In this document: in pieces, positions 1 to 5,934 of the stretch | Numbering within the stretch: the stretch's first letter is position 1 | How the letters are laid out: every line of letters starts with the position of its first letter | Source of the DNA: CAZGWE01 sp964529405 | GTDB lineage: Bacteria > Patescibacteriota > UBA1384 > XYA2-FULL-43-10 > 1-14-0-10-43-13 | Length of the DNA stretch: 39,209 nucleotides | Direction of reading: 5' to 3' | NCBI GenBank assembly: GCA_964529405.1 | Contig: CAZGWE010000007.1 | Location: forward strand, 1 to 39,209 | Translations under genes and position numbers: made by a program | Notes under the pieces: model-generated | Told to the model about the DNA's origin: nothing | Databases searched by the model: none | The model's input: only the letters and a program-made list of their open reading frames with translations

Positions 1-37
1 ACTTTGTCATCCCAGACTTGATCTGGGATGACAAAGT
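1..37. repeat. perfect inverted repeat at window edge
   Basis: The first 37 bases form a perfect hairpin with 16-bp arms (ACTTTGTCATCCCAGA and its complement) around a 5-nt loop. The TCATCCCAGA...TCTGGGATGA core resembles dispersed palindromic repeats common between bacterial genes. It may continue left of the window. No T-run follows, so it is not a typical terminator. Confidence 0.7.
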
Positions 38-70
38 GAATAATGTTCCTTATCTTGTTTTATACGAAAG

Positions 71-110
71 GGAGGTCTCCCGCTGCCCGGTTGGGCGGCG
101 AAAGACCTCC
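71..110 (-). terminator. strong hairpin downstream of the GC-rich operon
   Basis: A two-part stem, GGAGGTCT/AGACCTCC enclosing GCTGCCC/GGGCGGC with a GGTT loop (plus-strand reading), lies about 70 bases past the stop codon at 178. On the minus strand it is followed only by CTTTCGTAT, a weak U-tract. It probably ends or stabilises the transcript of the two genes upstream. Confidence 0.5.
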
Positions 111-177
111 AGTGTTAGTCATGTCCCCTCCTCTCCGTATTGACCACGAGTGGGGAAGTTCTCGTGATCAGCCCTCG

Positions 178-705
178 TTAGGGCGTGCCGGCGACCATCG
201 CCGGCGGGGTGATGCCACCGCCAACTGAAGCCGGCGCCGGGCCACTCGAAGCGACCCGCCAGTCGACCGCCTGGACCATCTCGTCGCCGGTGCCGTATGT
301 CCCAACGTTGCCGGCGCGAACCTGCTGAGGAACGATCTTATTGCCGCTGTTGCCCGCACGGCAATTGATCCTGACCTCCATGCGAGTGCGGGGCGGCATC
401 CAGACGTTGAAGCCGGCGGGGTTCGGGATCGTGGTGATGCCGCACTCCTTCCAGGCCTTACCCACGAGCGGGTTGCCGTCGGGATCGGTCGGAATGGAAA
501 CGGCGGATAGCTCTGACCCGATGGTGTTGTCTCCACTCGGGTCATTGATGACCACGTTGCCCCAGTCCTCGCCGCCGGTCTTGTTGACGATCTCGACGAT
601 GATGCTGTAAGCGACGCCCGGGTTGGTCCTGGGCGACAGGCGCAAGTCCTGCTTGAACTCTTTCAGCATCGTATCCAGACACACTGCCTTGTTGTAGCTA
701 ATCAT
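178..705 (-). CDS. hypothetical GC-rich protein, second gene of operon
   Basis: A 175-residue protein with no family I recognise. The start MISYNKAV is supported by a GAGGAGAG Shine-Dalgarno a few bases upstream. There is no signal peptide or membrane segment. The middle is rich in Gly, Pro, Asn and Thr (for example PSGDNTIGSELS and NPAGFNVWMPP), as in a beta-rich globular or structural protein, and the C-terminus is low-complexity Pro/Ala/Gly. It contains Cys residues near positions 9, 88 and 115. It lies 42 bases downstream of the gene at 748-1419 on the same strand, so they are likely cotranscribed. Its composition is clearly more GC-rich than the ribosomal and tgt genes nearby, which suggests foreign origin. 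Function unknown. Confidence 0.7.
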   Translation of the reverse strand: MISYNKAVCLDTMLKEFKQDLRLSPRTNPGVAYSIIVEIVNKTGGEDWGNVVINDPSGDNTIGSELSAVSIPTDPDGNPLVGKAWKECGITTIPNPAGFNVWMPPRTRMEVRINCRAGNSGNKIVPQQVRAGNVGTYGTGDEMVQAVDWRVASSGPAPASVGGGITPPAMVAGTP

Positions 706-747
706 CTCTCTCCTCTGTCTCGGTGTACGTTGTGCTGTGGTGTGCTA

Positions 748-1419
748 TCACTGAGGGCGGGGGGCATAATACACCCCCGTGGTCGCAACAGGTACCTGCT
801 GAGCAGGCTGGGCCACTCCGGCCGGCGCTCCTGCGCCGCCTCCTGCGACTGCGGCTGCCGCTCCCGCGTTGTTGCGGTTGCGGAGCCAGTCAAAGAGCCT
901 TGCCAGCAGCCAGATCGCGAGGATGATCAGAACGAGCTCGAGCAGGCCAACCCTGTCTCGCAGTCCGTTGATCGCTCCCCACACCCTGTTGTGCTCCGCG
1001 TTGTTCTCGCTGCGGAGCTGGCCGATCTCTTGGTCGGTGTAGGCCTTGGAGGCCCCGACCGACTGGTCGTAAGTGGTGTTCATCGCAGTCGCGAGCTCCT
1101 CGCGGGTCGCGAACGACTTCCACTCACGGCTGGCCGAGGTAGTGATAGGCTTGCGCCCAACCAGTCTATCCTCGTCCAGAGCCCTGTCGACCTCACTCTT
1201 GCCCCACGTTGCCGGTCCACTCGGAAGCGGCATGCGCCGTTCAATTAGGACCGTCTTGCCTCGGACCACCTTCTTGACGTACGTGATGTACGTATTGTTG
1301 ATGGTGGTCGTGGCGACCGGCTTCTCAGCCGGCGTGTCGTCATCGAACTCCGTCCCGAAGGACGGGGTGACGACGCAAAAGCTGGTGAGCGTCACCAGCA
1401 GCGTCACGATATATCTCAT
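748..1419 (-). CDS. putative exported or membrane-anchored hypothetical protein
   Basis: A 223-residue protein. I choose the ATG at 1419 over an in-frame start at 1533 because AAGGAGG sits just upstream and the resulting N-terminus, MRYIVTLLVTLTSF, reads as a signal peptide with likely cleavage near SFG-TEF. The middle (roughly residues 75-150) is charged and helical. A hydrophobic stretch around residues 160-180 (LLELVLIILAIWLLARLF) looks like a membrane span followed by basic RNRNN. The C-terminal tail is Ala/Gly/Pro-rich low complexity. The topology suggests an envelope protein with its helical part outside and a short tail inside, or the reverse. It is GC-rich like its partner at 178-705. 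A long structured leader that may start at the promoter near 1980 lies upstream. No family recognised. Confidence 0.7.
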   Translation of the reverse strand: MRYIVTLLVTLTSFCVVTPSFGTEFDDDTPAEKPVATTTINNTYITYVKKVVRGKTVLIERRMPLPSGPATWGKSEVDRALDEDRLVGRKPITTSASREWKSFATREELATAMNTTYDQSVGASKAYTDQEIGQLRSENNAEHNRVWGAINGLRDRVGLLELVLIILAIWLLARLFDWLRNRNNAGAAAAVAGGGAGAPAGVAQPAQQVPVATTGVYYAPRPQ

Positions 1420-1444
1420 CGATCTCCTCCTTCCCGCCCCATTG

Positions 1445-1464
1445 GCGGGTTGTGAACAACCCGC
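1445..1464 (-). promoter_or_regulatory. hairpin just upstream of the 748-1419 ribosome site
   Basis: A perfect 9-bp inverted repeat (GCGGGTTGT/ACAACCCGC, 2-nt loop) lies about 20 bases upstream of the AAGGAGG site of the gene starting at 1419, with further complementary CCCGCC/GGCGGG around it. It could affect mRNA stability or translation. There is no direct evidence of function. Confidence 0.4.
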
Positions 1465-1543
1465 TTGTGGCGGGGATTGGGAGGTGGCGCTGGTGCGCTC
1501 AACCCTCCGTGCTTGCTGATTGGTGTCTGCCATCAGGCGGTCT

Positions 1544-1633
1544 CGGTTACGATGCCCGTATCGTAAAGCGGTTCTTGTTTTTCGTCTTATGACAACTAAC
1601 GCAAGACCCTAAACGAAGCGGGCTTCGTAACCG
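1544..1633. repeat. palindromic repeat family 1, copy A (intergenic)
   Basis: Left arm 1544-1564 (CGGTTACGATGCCCGTATCGT) pairs with right arm 1613-1633 at all but three positions, enclosing about 48 bases. The left arm is identical over 21 bases to 5444-5464 inside tgt and close to 4766-4786, also inside tgt. This copy lies between genes, in the possible leader of the operon at 178-1419. Confidence 0.8.
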
Positions 1634-1721
1634 GTTAACGACAAACGATTTACCAATCAATAAGCACGGAAGGTTTGCCCTAAACCAAAATCGATGATTC
1701 CTGGTTTGGGGTTTATAGTAT

Positions 1722-1732
1722 TGTTAAAGAGC
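1722..1732 (-). promoter_or_regulatory. boxA-like antitermination motif
   Basis: On the minus strand this reads GCTCTTTAACA, matching the core of the bacterial boxA element bound by NusB/S10 in rRNA leaders. A hairpin at about 1736-1774 (GAACGCCG...CGGCGTTC) lies directly upstream in transcription, mimicking the boxB-boxA order. No rRNA follows within the window; the downstream genes are the unknown GC-rich operon. An 11-base match can occur by chance. Confidence 0.35.
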
Positions 1733-1735
1733 TAG

Positions 1736-1774
1736 AACGCCGCCTTAAGCACTCAGGCTTAATTCCGGCGTTCT
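1736..1774 (-). other. stable hairpin in the 1534-1975 non-coding stretch
   Basis: GAACGCCG and TTAAGC segments pair with GCTTAA and CGGCGTTC across a small internal loop. On the same strand, further hairpins lie at about 1782-1797 (GCGTGAT/ATCACGC) and 1815-1838 (ACTATTACAC with GTGTTAATAGT). Together these make 1640-1850 a run of local stems with no coding frame, as expected for a structured RNA or a long leader. Confidence 0.5.
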
Positions 1775-1854
1775 CCGCGTGATGAATCACGCCGTAATCC
1801 GGTTGCTCTGTCTACTATTACACCTCAGTGTTAATAGTTTCAAGAAATGCGCCA

Positions 1855-1969
1855 ATATGTTGTATAGCTATATACATAGGCGGAGGGGGAACCTATGCTC
1901 CAGTCAACCCGAAGGCAAACCGGTATAGCCACACAACATGCTGACGCATTACCGCTCCATTTTCGAAAC
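1855..1969 (-). ncRNA. structured small RNA 1 with C-rich hairpin loop
   Basis: Read on the minus strand, 1925-1939 pairs with 1857-1871 in a 15-bp outer stem (two G-U pairs). It encloses two hairpins. One at 1900-1923 is capped by a UUCG tetraloop. The other at 1875-1897 has a 6-bp stem and the loop UUCCCCCUCCG. A consensus promoter at 1976-2004 would start transcription near 1969. The G-U pairs would be A-C mismatches on the other strand, so the RNA is read leftward. The same layout with covarying stems and an identical loop recurs at 2625-2704. The CCUCC in the loop could pair with Shine-Dalgarno sequences, as in C-rich-loop bacterial sRNAs. The transcript may stop soon after or run on as the leader of the genes at 178-1419. 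No Rfam family recognised. Confidence 0.65.
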
Positions 1970-1975
1970 ACGCAC

Positions 1976-2004
1976 ATTATAGCACTACTTTCCTAAAATG
2001 TCAA
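1976..2004 (-). promoter_or_regulatory. consensus sigma70 promoter for small RNA 1
   Basis: On the minus strand TTGACA (2004-1999) is followed by a 17-base spacer and TATAAT (1981-1976), a perfect match to the housekeeping consensus. The predicted start is near 1969, about 30 bases before the outer stem of small RNA 1. Confidence 0.8.
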
Positions 2005-2065
2005 TAGACATATTGTGGTTATTGTGTCATTATAGTTTCTGTTTAATCGCTTAGTATACAGTATG

Positions 2066-2095
2066 TTGACATGACATATCGATCAAGCATATGAT
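2066..2095 (+). promoter_or_regulatory. sigma70-like promoter for the 2114 gene
   Basis: TTGACA at 2066-2071 and TATGAT at 2090-2095 are separated by 18 bases. The predicted start near 2102 leaves a very short leader containing the ribosome site AAAGGAG. Confidence 0.65.
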
Positions 2096-2113
2096 TAAAA
2101 ACAAAGGAGCAAG

Positions 2114-2398
2114 GTGCTGGGTAAAAACAACTTAAAATCGATTAAGACGTTGGTCGGCGAAATAGTCGCTGAATCCGAAGAGCGCATCAAAGCAACCGTT
2201 GATGTTAAGGTTGAGATGGCGGTCGACGATGTCAAACAGGAGTTTACTTCTCAAATAGACGGCGTTAAGCAAGACCTTAAAGAAGTAAAACGAAGCATCG
2301 ACGACTTAATTGAAACCAACCGATTCTTTTTGGGAAAGTTTAATAACCACGAAAAACGCATCGATAGGCTTGAAACTAAACTCGGGGTTGTGAAGTGA
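2114..2398 (+). CDS. small coiled-coil hypothetical protein
   Basis: A 94-residue protein starting at GTG with AAAGGAG 4-5 bases upstream and its own promoter at 2066-2095. It is almost entirely helical and charged: an N-terminal segment (LKSIKTLVGEIVAESEERI), then heptad-like stretches with repeated VDVK, DDVKQEF, DGVKQDLKEVKRSIDDLIE, ending with NNHEKRIDRLETKLGV. This is typical of small dimeric or trimeric coiled-coil proteins. There is no catalytic motif, signal or membrane segment. It is flanked by the two minus-strand structured RNAs, and the downstream RNA could be transcribed into its 3' end, giving antisense overlap. Family not recognised; a cytoplasmic role as an adaptor or scaffold is a guess. 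Confidence 0.7.
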   Translation: MLGKNNLKSIKTLVGEIVAESEERIKATVDVKVEMAVDDVKQEFTSQIDGVKQDLKEVKRSIDDLIETNRFFLGKFNNHEKRIDRLETKLGVVK

Positions 2399-2426
2399 GT
2401 TGTTAGTGTGCCGGTCGTTAATTTAA

Positions 2427-2505
2427 TTGAAACACCCGTCCTCCGCTTAGGTTTAACTGAACCTGCGAGTTCGCCGTTAAATCAGCGCTTCGGAGGGTTG
2501 GCCTG
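2427..2505. other. structured stretch downstream of the 2114 gene
   Basis: CCTCCG pairs with CGGAGG across about 45 bases, with an internal AGGTTTAACTGAACCT hairpin. It lies between the stop at 2398 and the palindrome at 2586. It could be the 3' part of small RNA 2 (minus strand) or the end of the 2114 transcript. No coding frame is convincing in 2399-2760. Confidence 0.35.
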
Positions 2506-2585
2506 AATGTTTATTGACTGATCCTGCTCCGCTCAGGTTTGCTCCGAATCATTCTGGTTAGCAAGCAAAACTTCGCTACGAAGGA

Positions 2586-2615
2586 TTGTTTGTTCCGGCT
2601 AGCCGGAACAAACAA
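2586..2615. repeat. perfect 30-bp palindrome
   Basis: TTGTTTGTTCCGGCT followed directly by its complement, with no loop bases. On the minus strand it follows the small RNA 2 core after a short U-run. It lacks a U-tract on its 3' side in either direction, so it is not a standard terminator. It might be an operator, an RNA-processing stem or a repeat. Confidence 0.7.
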
Positions 2616-2619
2616 AAAG

Positions 2620-2747
2620 TGCGACACTGTGCTACATAGTCTACGCAGGCGGAGGGGGAACCTACGTTCTCCGGAAACCGGAGAAATGACTATGCAGCAC
2701 ACTGCCGCACCGTGACTGTTCTTCTTGAGATGTCTCTCGCATCGGAA
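2620..2747 (-). ncRNA. structured small RNA 2 with the same C-rich loop
   Basis: On the minus strand 2688-2704 pairs with 2625-2641 (17 positions, one mismatch, one G-U). It encloses a hairpin at 2667-2685 (8-bp stem UUCUCCGG/CCGGAGAA) and a hairpin at 2644-2666 with loop UUCCCCCUCCG, identical to that of small RNA 1. Stem sequences differ from RNA 1 but keep pairing, including A-U to G-C and U-A to U-G changes, which is evidence for selection on structure. A promoter at 2754-2782 would start it near 2747, leaving a leader of about 40 bases. The 3' end is unclear: the 30-bp palindrome at 2586-2615 or a small hairpin followed by TTTT near 2571-2583 may end it. Confidence 0.65.
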
Positions 2748-2753
2748 CACTGA

Positions 2754-2782
2754 ATCTTAGCATATAAACAAATTCCTGTCAA
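2754..2782 (-). promoter_or_regulatory. sigma70 promoter for small RNA 2
   Basis: On the minus strand TTGACA (2782-2777), a 17-base spacer and TAAGAT (2759-2754). No open frame follows, only the structured RNA core, so this promoter is dedicated to a non-coding transcript. Confidence 0.75.
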
Positions 2783-2875
2783 GAGTTTTTTGCGTCTTAT
2801 AAAATTTTATCCGCCTCCCTCTTGCCAAAAACATAAGGCCTATTGTAGTATTTAAATAGCGAACGTATTGTCAAA

Positions 2876-2903
2876 TTGACGATCTTTTTAAATGCACTAA
2901 ATT
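2876..2903 (+). promoter_or_regulatory. probable promoter of the 2924-4472 gene pair
   Basis: TTGACG at 2876-2881, a 16-base spacer and TAAATT at 2898-2903, 20 bases before the ATG at 2924. The -10 match is moderate. Confidence 0.4.
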
Positions 2904-2923
2904 AAGTATAGGAGAGGAACATT

Positions 2924-4162
2924 ATGGCAGAAGGACTAAGTCCCGCAGAAGAGAAACAACGACAAGAGGCCGAGAACCAAGAGATAATAGATTCGCATAT
3001 GGCAGATGCAGATTTTGTCAATTTCTTACAAGGAGCAGAAAAAGGTGCAATCGATCTAGTCAAAATTGAAGATAAAAAAATTGTTGAATATGCCAAGGTT
3101 TATGATGAAGTCGGAGAAGCAACAGACCAAATCACCGATTTACTACAAGAGAAGATGCTTGATACGCTCGAACTGGGAGATGTGGCCGACCAGGCAAAGC
3201 AAGAGGTTAGAAAGTTTTTGTTAGAGCGAGCGCAGGAAAGTCCCAAGGGCGTTACTAAGAAATATATTGAGAAGATTCGTACCTACAACGAGAACTTAGT
3301 TAAGATTGCAGCCAAAGAGCAGGAGATCGCACAGCTTGGCGCCAGAATAGACCTGGCAAATCAAAAGAAAGAAACGTCTGCTAGTCTGAAGGCGGCCCGC
3401 GCTAAAGAAAAAGAGTTCACAGATAAATTAGATAGCGCCAAGAACAGCAAACTAAATCAAGTCAAGAGAGCGGCCAACTGGATGAGACGAAAGGGCTTTG
3501 CCTCAGCGTACGAAAACAGAGTCCAGGCCGAGTATGAAGCCTCTGGAGTTCATGAAGAAGCCAATTCTCTCAATGCCACTGTCAAAGGAATCGGCGAGAG
3601 ATTAACTAGCCTAAAAAACGCCGAAGCAGAAAAAGCCACACTGGAACTAGCGGTTCAAAAAACCGAAGGTGCGTTGCTTAAAGATGCTGCCCTACTAAAA
3701 GAGGTAAAGAACGTCATGCTTGAGGCAGCCAGAGCAAAAGTGAAACAGTCGGTTGATAAGCTAAAATCACAGGGCGGCGACGATACGACAGAGGCGTCTA
3801 TTACACTAGATGAATTTGCTGATATGCAGGGTAGCCAGTCTATGTGGGAAAAAAGCCCCATGTTTGCTAAATTTGCCAAAGACCCAGAAGCACAAAGGCT
3901 TGGCACAGAGCTTCAGCACGTTCTCAATCTTGCCATAAACAATGAAATTCAAAATGTTGATGCTGCCAATGTCGGCTCAAGCATTGACAGATTCTCGTCG
4001 TTTATCGAAAACAGTCTGCCAGCAGATCAAGTTAAGAGTCAAAAAGCAGTCCGCATGATTAAGCAGACGCTTACAGACAGGCTCAAGACCGAGCCCGATC
4101 GCATCAAGCAGCTATACATCAATCGAGTCCTACGAAAAATGCAACCCAAGAAAACAAGCTAA
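2924..4162 (+). CDS. long coiled-coil hypothetical protein
   Basis: A 412-residue soluble protein starting at ATG with GGAGAGG upstream. It is rich in Glu, Lys, Ala and Gln. Residues about 100-250 are mostly long helices with coiled-coil character (for example KEQEIAQLGARIDLANQKKE and ERLTSLKNAEAEKATLELAV). A less helical segment around 285-310 (TLDEFADMQGSQSMWEKSP) precedes a C-terminal helical domain ending in basic RKMQPKKTS. There is no signal peptide, membrane span or nucleotide-binding motif. It lies 16 bases upstream of the gene at 4179 in the same direction, so the two are probably an operon. I recognise no family; a structural or scaffold role is only suggested by the helices. Confidence 0.75.
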   Translation: MAEGLSPAEEKQRQEAENQEIIDSHMADADFVNFLQGAEKGAIDLVKIEDKKIVEYAKVYDEVGEATDQITDLLQEKMLDTLELGDVADQAKQEVRKFLLERAQESPKGVTKKYIEKIRTYNENLVKIAAKEQEIAQLGARIDLANQKKETSASLKAARAKEKEFTDKLDSAKNSKLNQVKRAANWMRRKGFASAYENRVQAEYEASGVHEEANSLNATVKGIGERLTSLKNAEAEKATLELAVQKTEGALLKDAALLKEVKNVMLEAARAKVKQSVDKLKSQGGDDTTEASITLDEFADMQGSQSMWEKSPMFAKFAKDPEAQRLGTELQHVLNLAINNEIQNVDAANVGSSIDRFSSFIENSLPADQVKSQKAVRMIKQTLTDRLKTEPDRIKQLYINRVLRKMQPKKTS

Positions 4163-4178
4163 CAAACAAGGAAACACA

Positions 4179-4472
4179 ATGGAACAATTAGACATGGAAC
4201 ACCTAAAGCAGCTGCTCGAAGAAGAGAGCTACGAAGAAGCCAAAACCCTGATCTTGCATCACTTTAACCAGGAGTTAACACCCGAACAAAAGGGAGAGGT
4301 TTATACAGAGTTGGTCATGGATTATATTACCATGGCTAACGAGACCAACAAGAGCTATCTTGAGGCATTACAAAATATAATAAATTCAATTAAGCAGGTT
4401 GAGGACACAAAAACAGAAACGGAAAAACAGATCGACGTTGCTGTTGTAAAAAATCAAATTCAAGATCTATAA
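4179..4472 (+). CDS. small hypothetical protein, operon partner of 2924 gene
   Basis: A 97-residue acidic helical protein. The start ATG has AAGGAA 6-8 bases upstream. The first half (LKQLLEEESYEEAKTLILH, then PEQKGEVYTELVMDYI) reads like a pair of short helical repeats or a small helical bundle; the last 30 residues are amphipathic helix. The stop is 9 bases from the convergent end of tgt with no obvious terminator between. Probably works with the coiled-coil product of 2924-4162, judging only from adjacency. Confidence 0.7.
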   Translation: MEQLDMEHLKQLLEEESYEEAKTLILHHFNQELTPEQKGEVYTELVMDYITMANETNKSYLEALQNIINSIKQVEDTKTETEKQIDVAVVKNQIQDL

Positions 4473-4481
4473 TTCACAACT

Positions 4482-5834
4482 TTAGTTACGATCTCCGATC
4501 TCTCCCATCAAGTTCAAATATTGCCAAAGGTTATGCAAGGTTGCCAAACGCAACCCTAGTATTTCGTTTGATCTAATTAGGTGGGAAATATAGGCTCGAG
4601 AGAAACCTCCACCCTTTCTACCCCCTCTAGCTCCCCCTAATCTAGGGGGAGAATATGAACAGGCAGGGCAACCGCAAGCTACGTCGATTGGGTTTGGATC
4701 GGTACGGTACTTGGAATTAAGGAGATTGATTAATTCATATTGATTGTTAATCGTCTCTCGTTTCTCGGTTACGAGGCCCGTTTCGTTTAGCGTCTCTGGG
4801 TTACGTAACCACTCACCATTGCCGATACGGGCTTCGTGACCTTGGCCGCTTGACGTTACCTGGCACTTAACATACACCGATCCATGTCTAGCCAACCGTG
4901 TCGGTAAGACGCAATCAAACATATCCATGCCCAAAGACGTTGCTTTAATAATATCGTCCGGCGTCCCCACACCCATAAGGTAACGCTGTTTATTTTCCGG
5001 CAGAATCTCCCCCATCAGTTTGACGATCTGCCACATATCACGCGTTTCCAGATCAACCGCCAAACCGCCGACGGAGTAACCGTCAAAATCCATCTCGATC
5101 AGCTTTCGAGCGCACTCTTTTCTGAGCTCCGGATCCATGCCACCCTGAACAATGCCGTGCAGCATTGGACGCATTTTCACAGGTAAATCTTTTATCTTTT
5201 CATCAAGGTACTTTTTTGCTCGCTCCGCCCATCTTACTGTCAGATCAGTCGCCTCTTTTACTTCTTCCCTATTTGCCTTGCCGCTGGGACAGACATCGAG
5301 GGGCATTAAGATATCTACACCCAAATCAAGCTGGATCTGAATGACTTTCTCGGGCGTAAAAAGATGCTTAGAACCATCGAGATGCGACTTGAAAAGAATC
5401 CCGTCTTCGGTAATTTTTACTAAACCTTTCGTCTGTCGTTGGTCGGTTACGATGCCCGTATCGTTTTTCGACAACGTCTGACGTAATCGTTTGCCGATAC
5501 TGGCAGCGTGACCGTCGGACGTGACCAACCCACTTTTAGCCAAACTAAACACCTGATATCCGCCCGAATCCGTAAGTATCGGTTTATACCAGTTCATAAA
5601 TTGATGCAGACCGCCAAGTTTTTTGATCAATTGCTCGCCAGGGCGCAGATAAAGATGATAGGTGTTAGATAAAACAATTTCGGCTCCGAGATCTTCGAGT
5701 TCCCGTGGCGCTACCCCTTTTACACTGCCCACAGTACCCACAGGCATAAAGAATGGAGTGCGGATAACACCATGAGGAGTGGATAATTCGCCAATACGAA
5801 CACCGTTATTCAATTTTTTGATCAGTTTGAACAT
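4482..5834 (-). CDS. tgt: queuine/preQ1 tRNA-ribosyltransferase with three in-frame insertions
   Basis: Exchanges guanine-34 of GUN-anticodon tRNAs for preQ1, the key step of queuosine modification. The core is clear: DSGGYQVFSLAK (general-base Asp about 89), HGIVQGG (about 226), GGLAV, MFDCVLPTRLARHG (nucleophile Asp about 307) and the zinc site CGCPAC (387-392) with His in RAYISHL. It is 450 residues, against about 370-385 for the family. The excess sits in three places: about 101-137 after FSLAK, about 324-366 between VYVK and INLLNSKYRTDP, and about 393-409 between the last zinc Cys and FSRAYISHL. The first two encode similar peptides and contain a palindromic repeat (copies at 5444-5514 and 4766-4841). 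The third contains another repeat (4631-4651). All keep the frame and fall where related enzymes have turns. No queuosine synthesis genes are nearby. The ribosome site before the ATG at 5834 is weak. Confidence 0.95.
   Translation of the reverse strand: MFKLIKKLNNGVRIGELSTPHGVIRTPFFMPVGTVGSVKGVAPRELEDLGAEIVLSNTYHLYLRPGEQLIKKLGGLHQFMNWYKPILTDSGGYQVFSLAKSGLVTSDGHAASIGKRLRQTLSKNDTGIVTDQRQTKGLVKITEDGILFKSHLDGSKHLFTPEKVIQIQLDLGVDILMPLDVCPSGKANREEVKEATDLTVRWAERAKKYLDEKIKDLPVKMRPMLHGIVQGGMDPELRKECARKLIEMDFDGYSVGGLAVDLETRDMWQIVKLMGEILPENKQRYLMGVGTPDDIIKATSLGMDMFDCVLPTRLARHGSVYVKCQVTSSGQGHEARIGNGEWLRNPETLNETGLVTEKRETINNQYELINLLNSKYRTDPNPIDVACGCPACSYSPPRLGGARGGRKGGGFSRAYISHLIRSNEILGLRLATLHNLWQYLNLMGEIGDRN
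4631..4651. repeat. palindromic repeat of a second type inside tgt
   Basis: CTCCCCCTA and TAGGGGGAG flank ATC, a 9-bp hairpin, with a further CCCCCTCTAG on the left. It encodes a Pro/Arg/Gly-rich peptide (SPPRLGGARGGRKGG) between the zinc-binding cysteines and the FSRAYISHL helix of Tgt. Similar CTCCCCCT...AGGGGGAG units are common dispersed repeats in bacterial genomes. Confidence 0.7.
4766..4841. repeat. palindromic repeat family 1, copy B (inside tgt)
   Basis: Left arm 4766-4786 and right arm 4823-4841 pair with few mismatches, and the left arm matches copies A and C at most positions. The spacer contains the perfect palindrome GGTTACGTAACC. It is translated as part of a roughly 43-residue insertion in Tgt. 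Confidence 0.75.
5444..5514. repeat. palindromic repeat family 1, copy C (inside tgt)
   Basis: Left arm 5444-5464 is identical to copy A at 1544-1564. Right arm 5495-5514 pairs with it apart from about four positions. It is translated in the same frame as copy B, giving a related peptide (pattern VTS..GH.A.IG...LR.TL...TG.VT). Confidence 0.8.
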
Positions 5835-5851
5835 AAGTTACTTAATAATTA

Positions 5852-5883
5852 TACCAAAAAAGCCCTCGCGGACTTTCTTGGTA
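5852..5883 (-). terminator. terminator after rplL
   Basis: A 14-bp imperfect stem with a GCGA loop: minus strand AAAGTCC-GCGA-GGGCTTT then TTT, extended by TACCAA/TTGGTA. It lies 52 bases past the rplL stop and directly before tgt, so it separates the ribosomal operon from tgt. Confidence 0.7.
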
Positions 5884-5934
5884 CGACATTTGACGTTCGT
5901 TATTCGTATTGTTCGTCGTCCACTTCTGGTGGAA

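Noticed and set aside
2586..2615. 30-bp palindrome as a standard terminator
   Set aside because: There is no U-tract on the 3' side in either direction.
1855..2747. Small RNAs 1 and 2 as tmRNA, RNase P, 6S or SRP RNA
   Set aside because: No tag reading frame, no GAGGAAAGUC, no long single hairpin with central bubble, and no GGAAG SRP loop.
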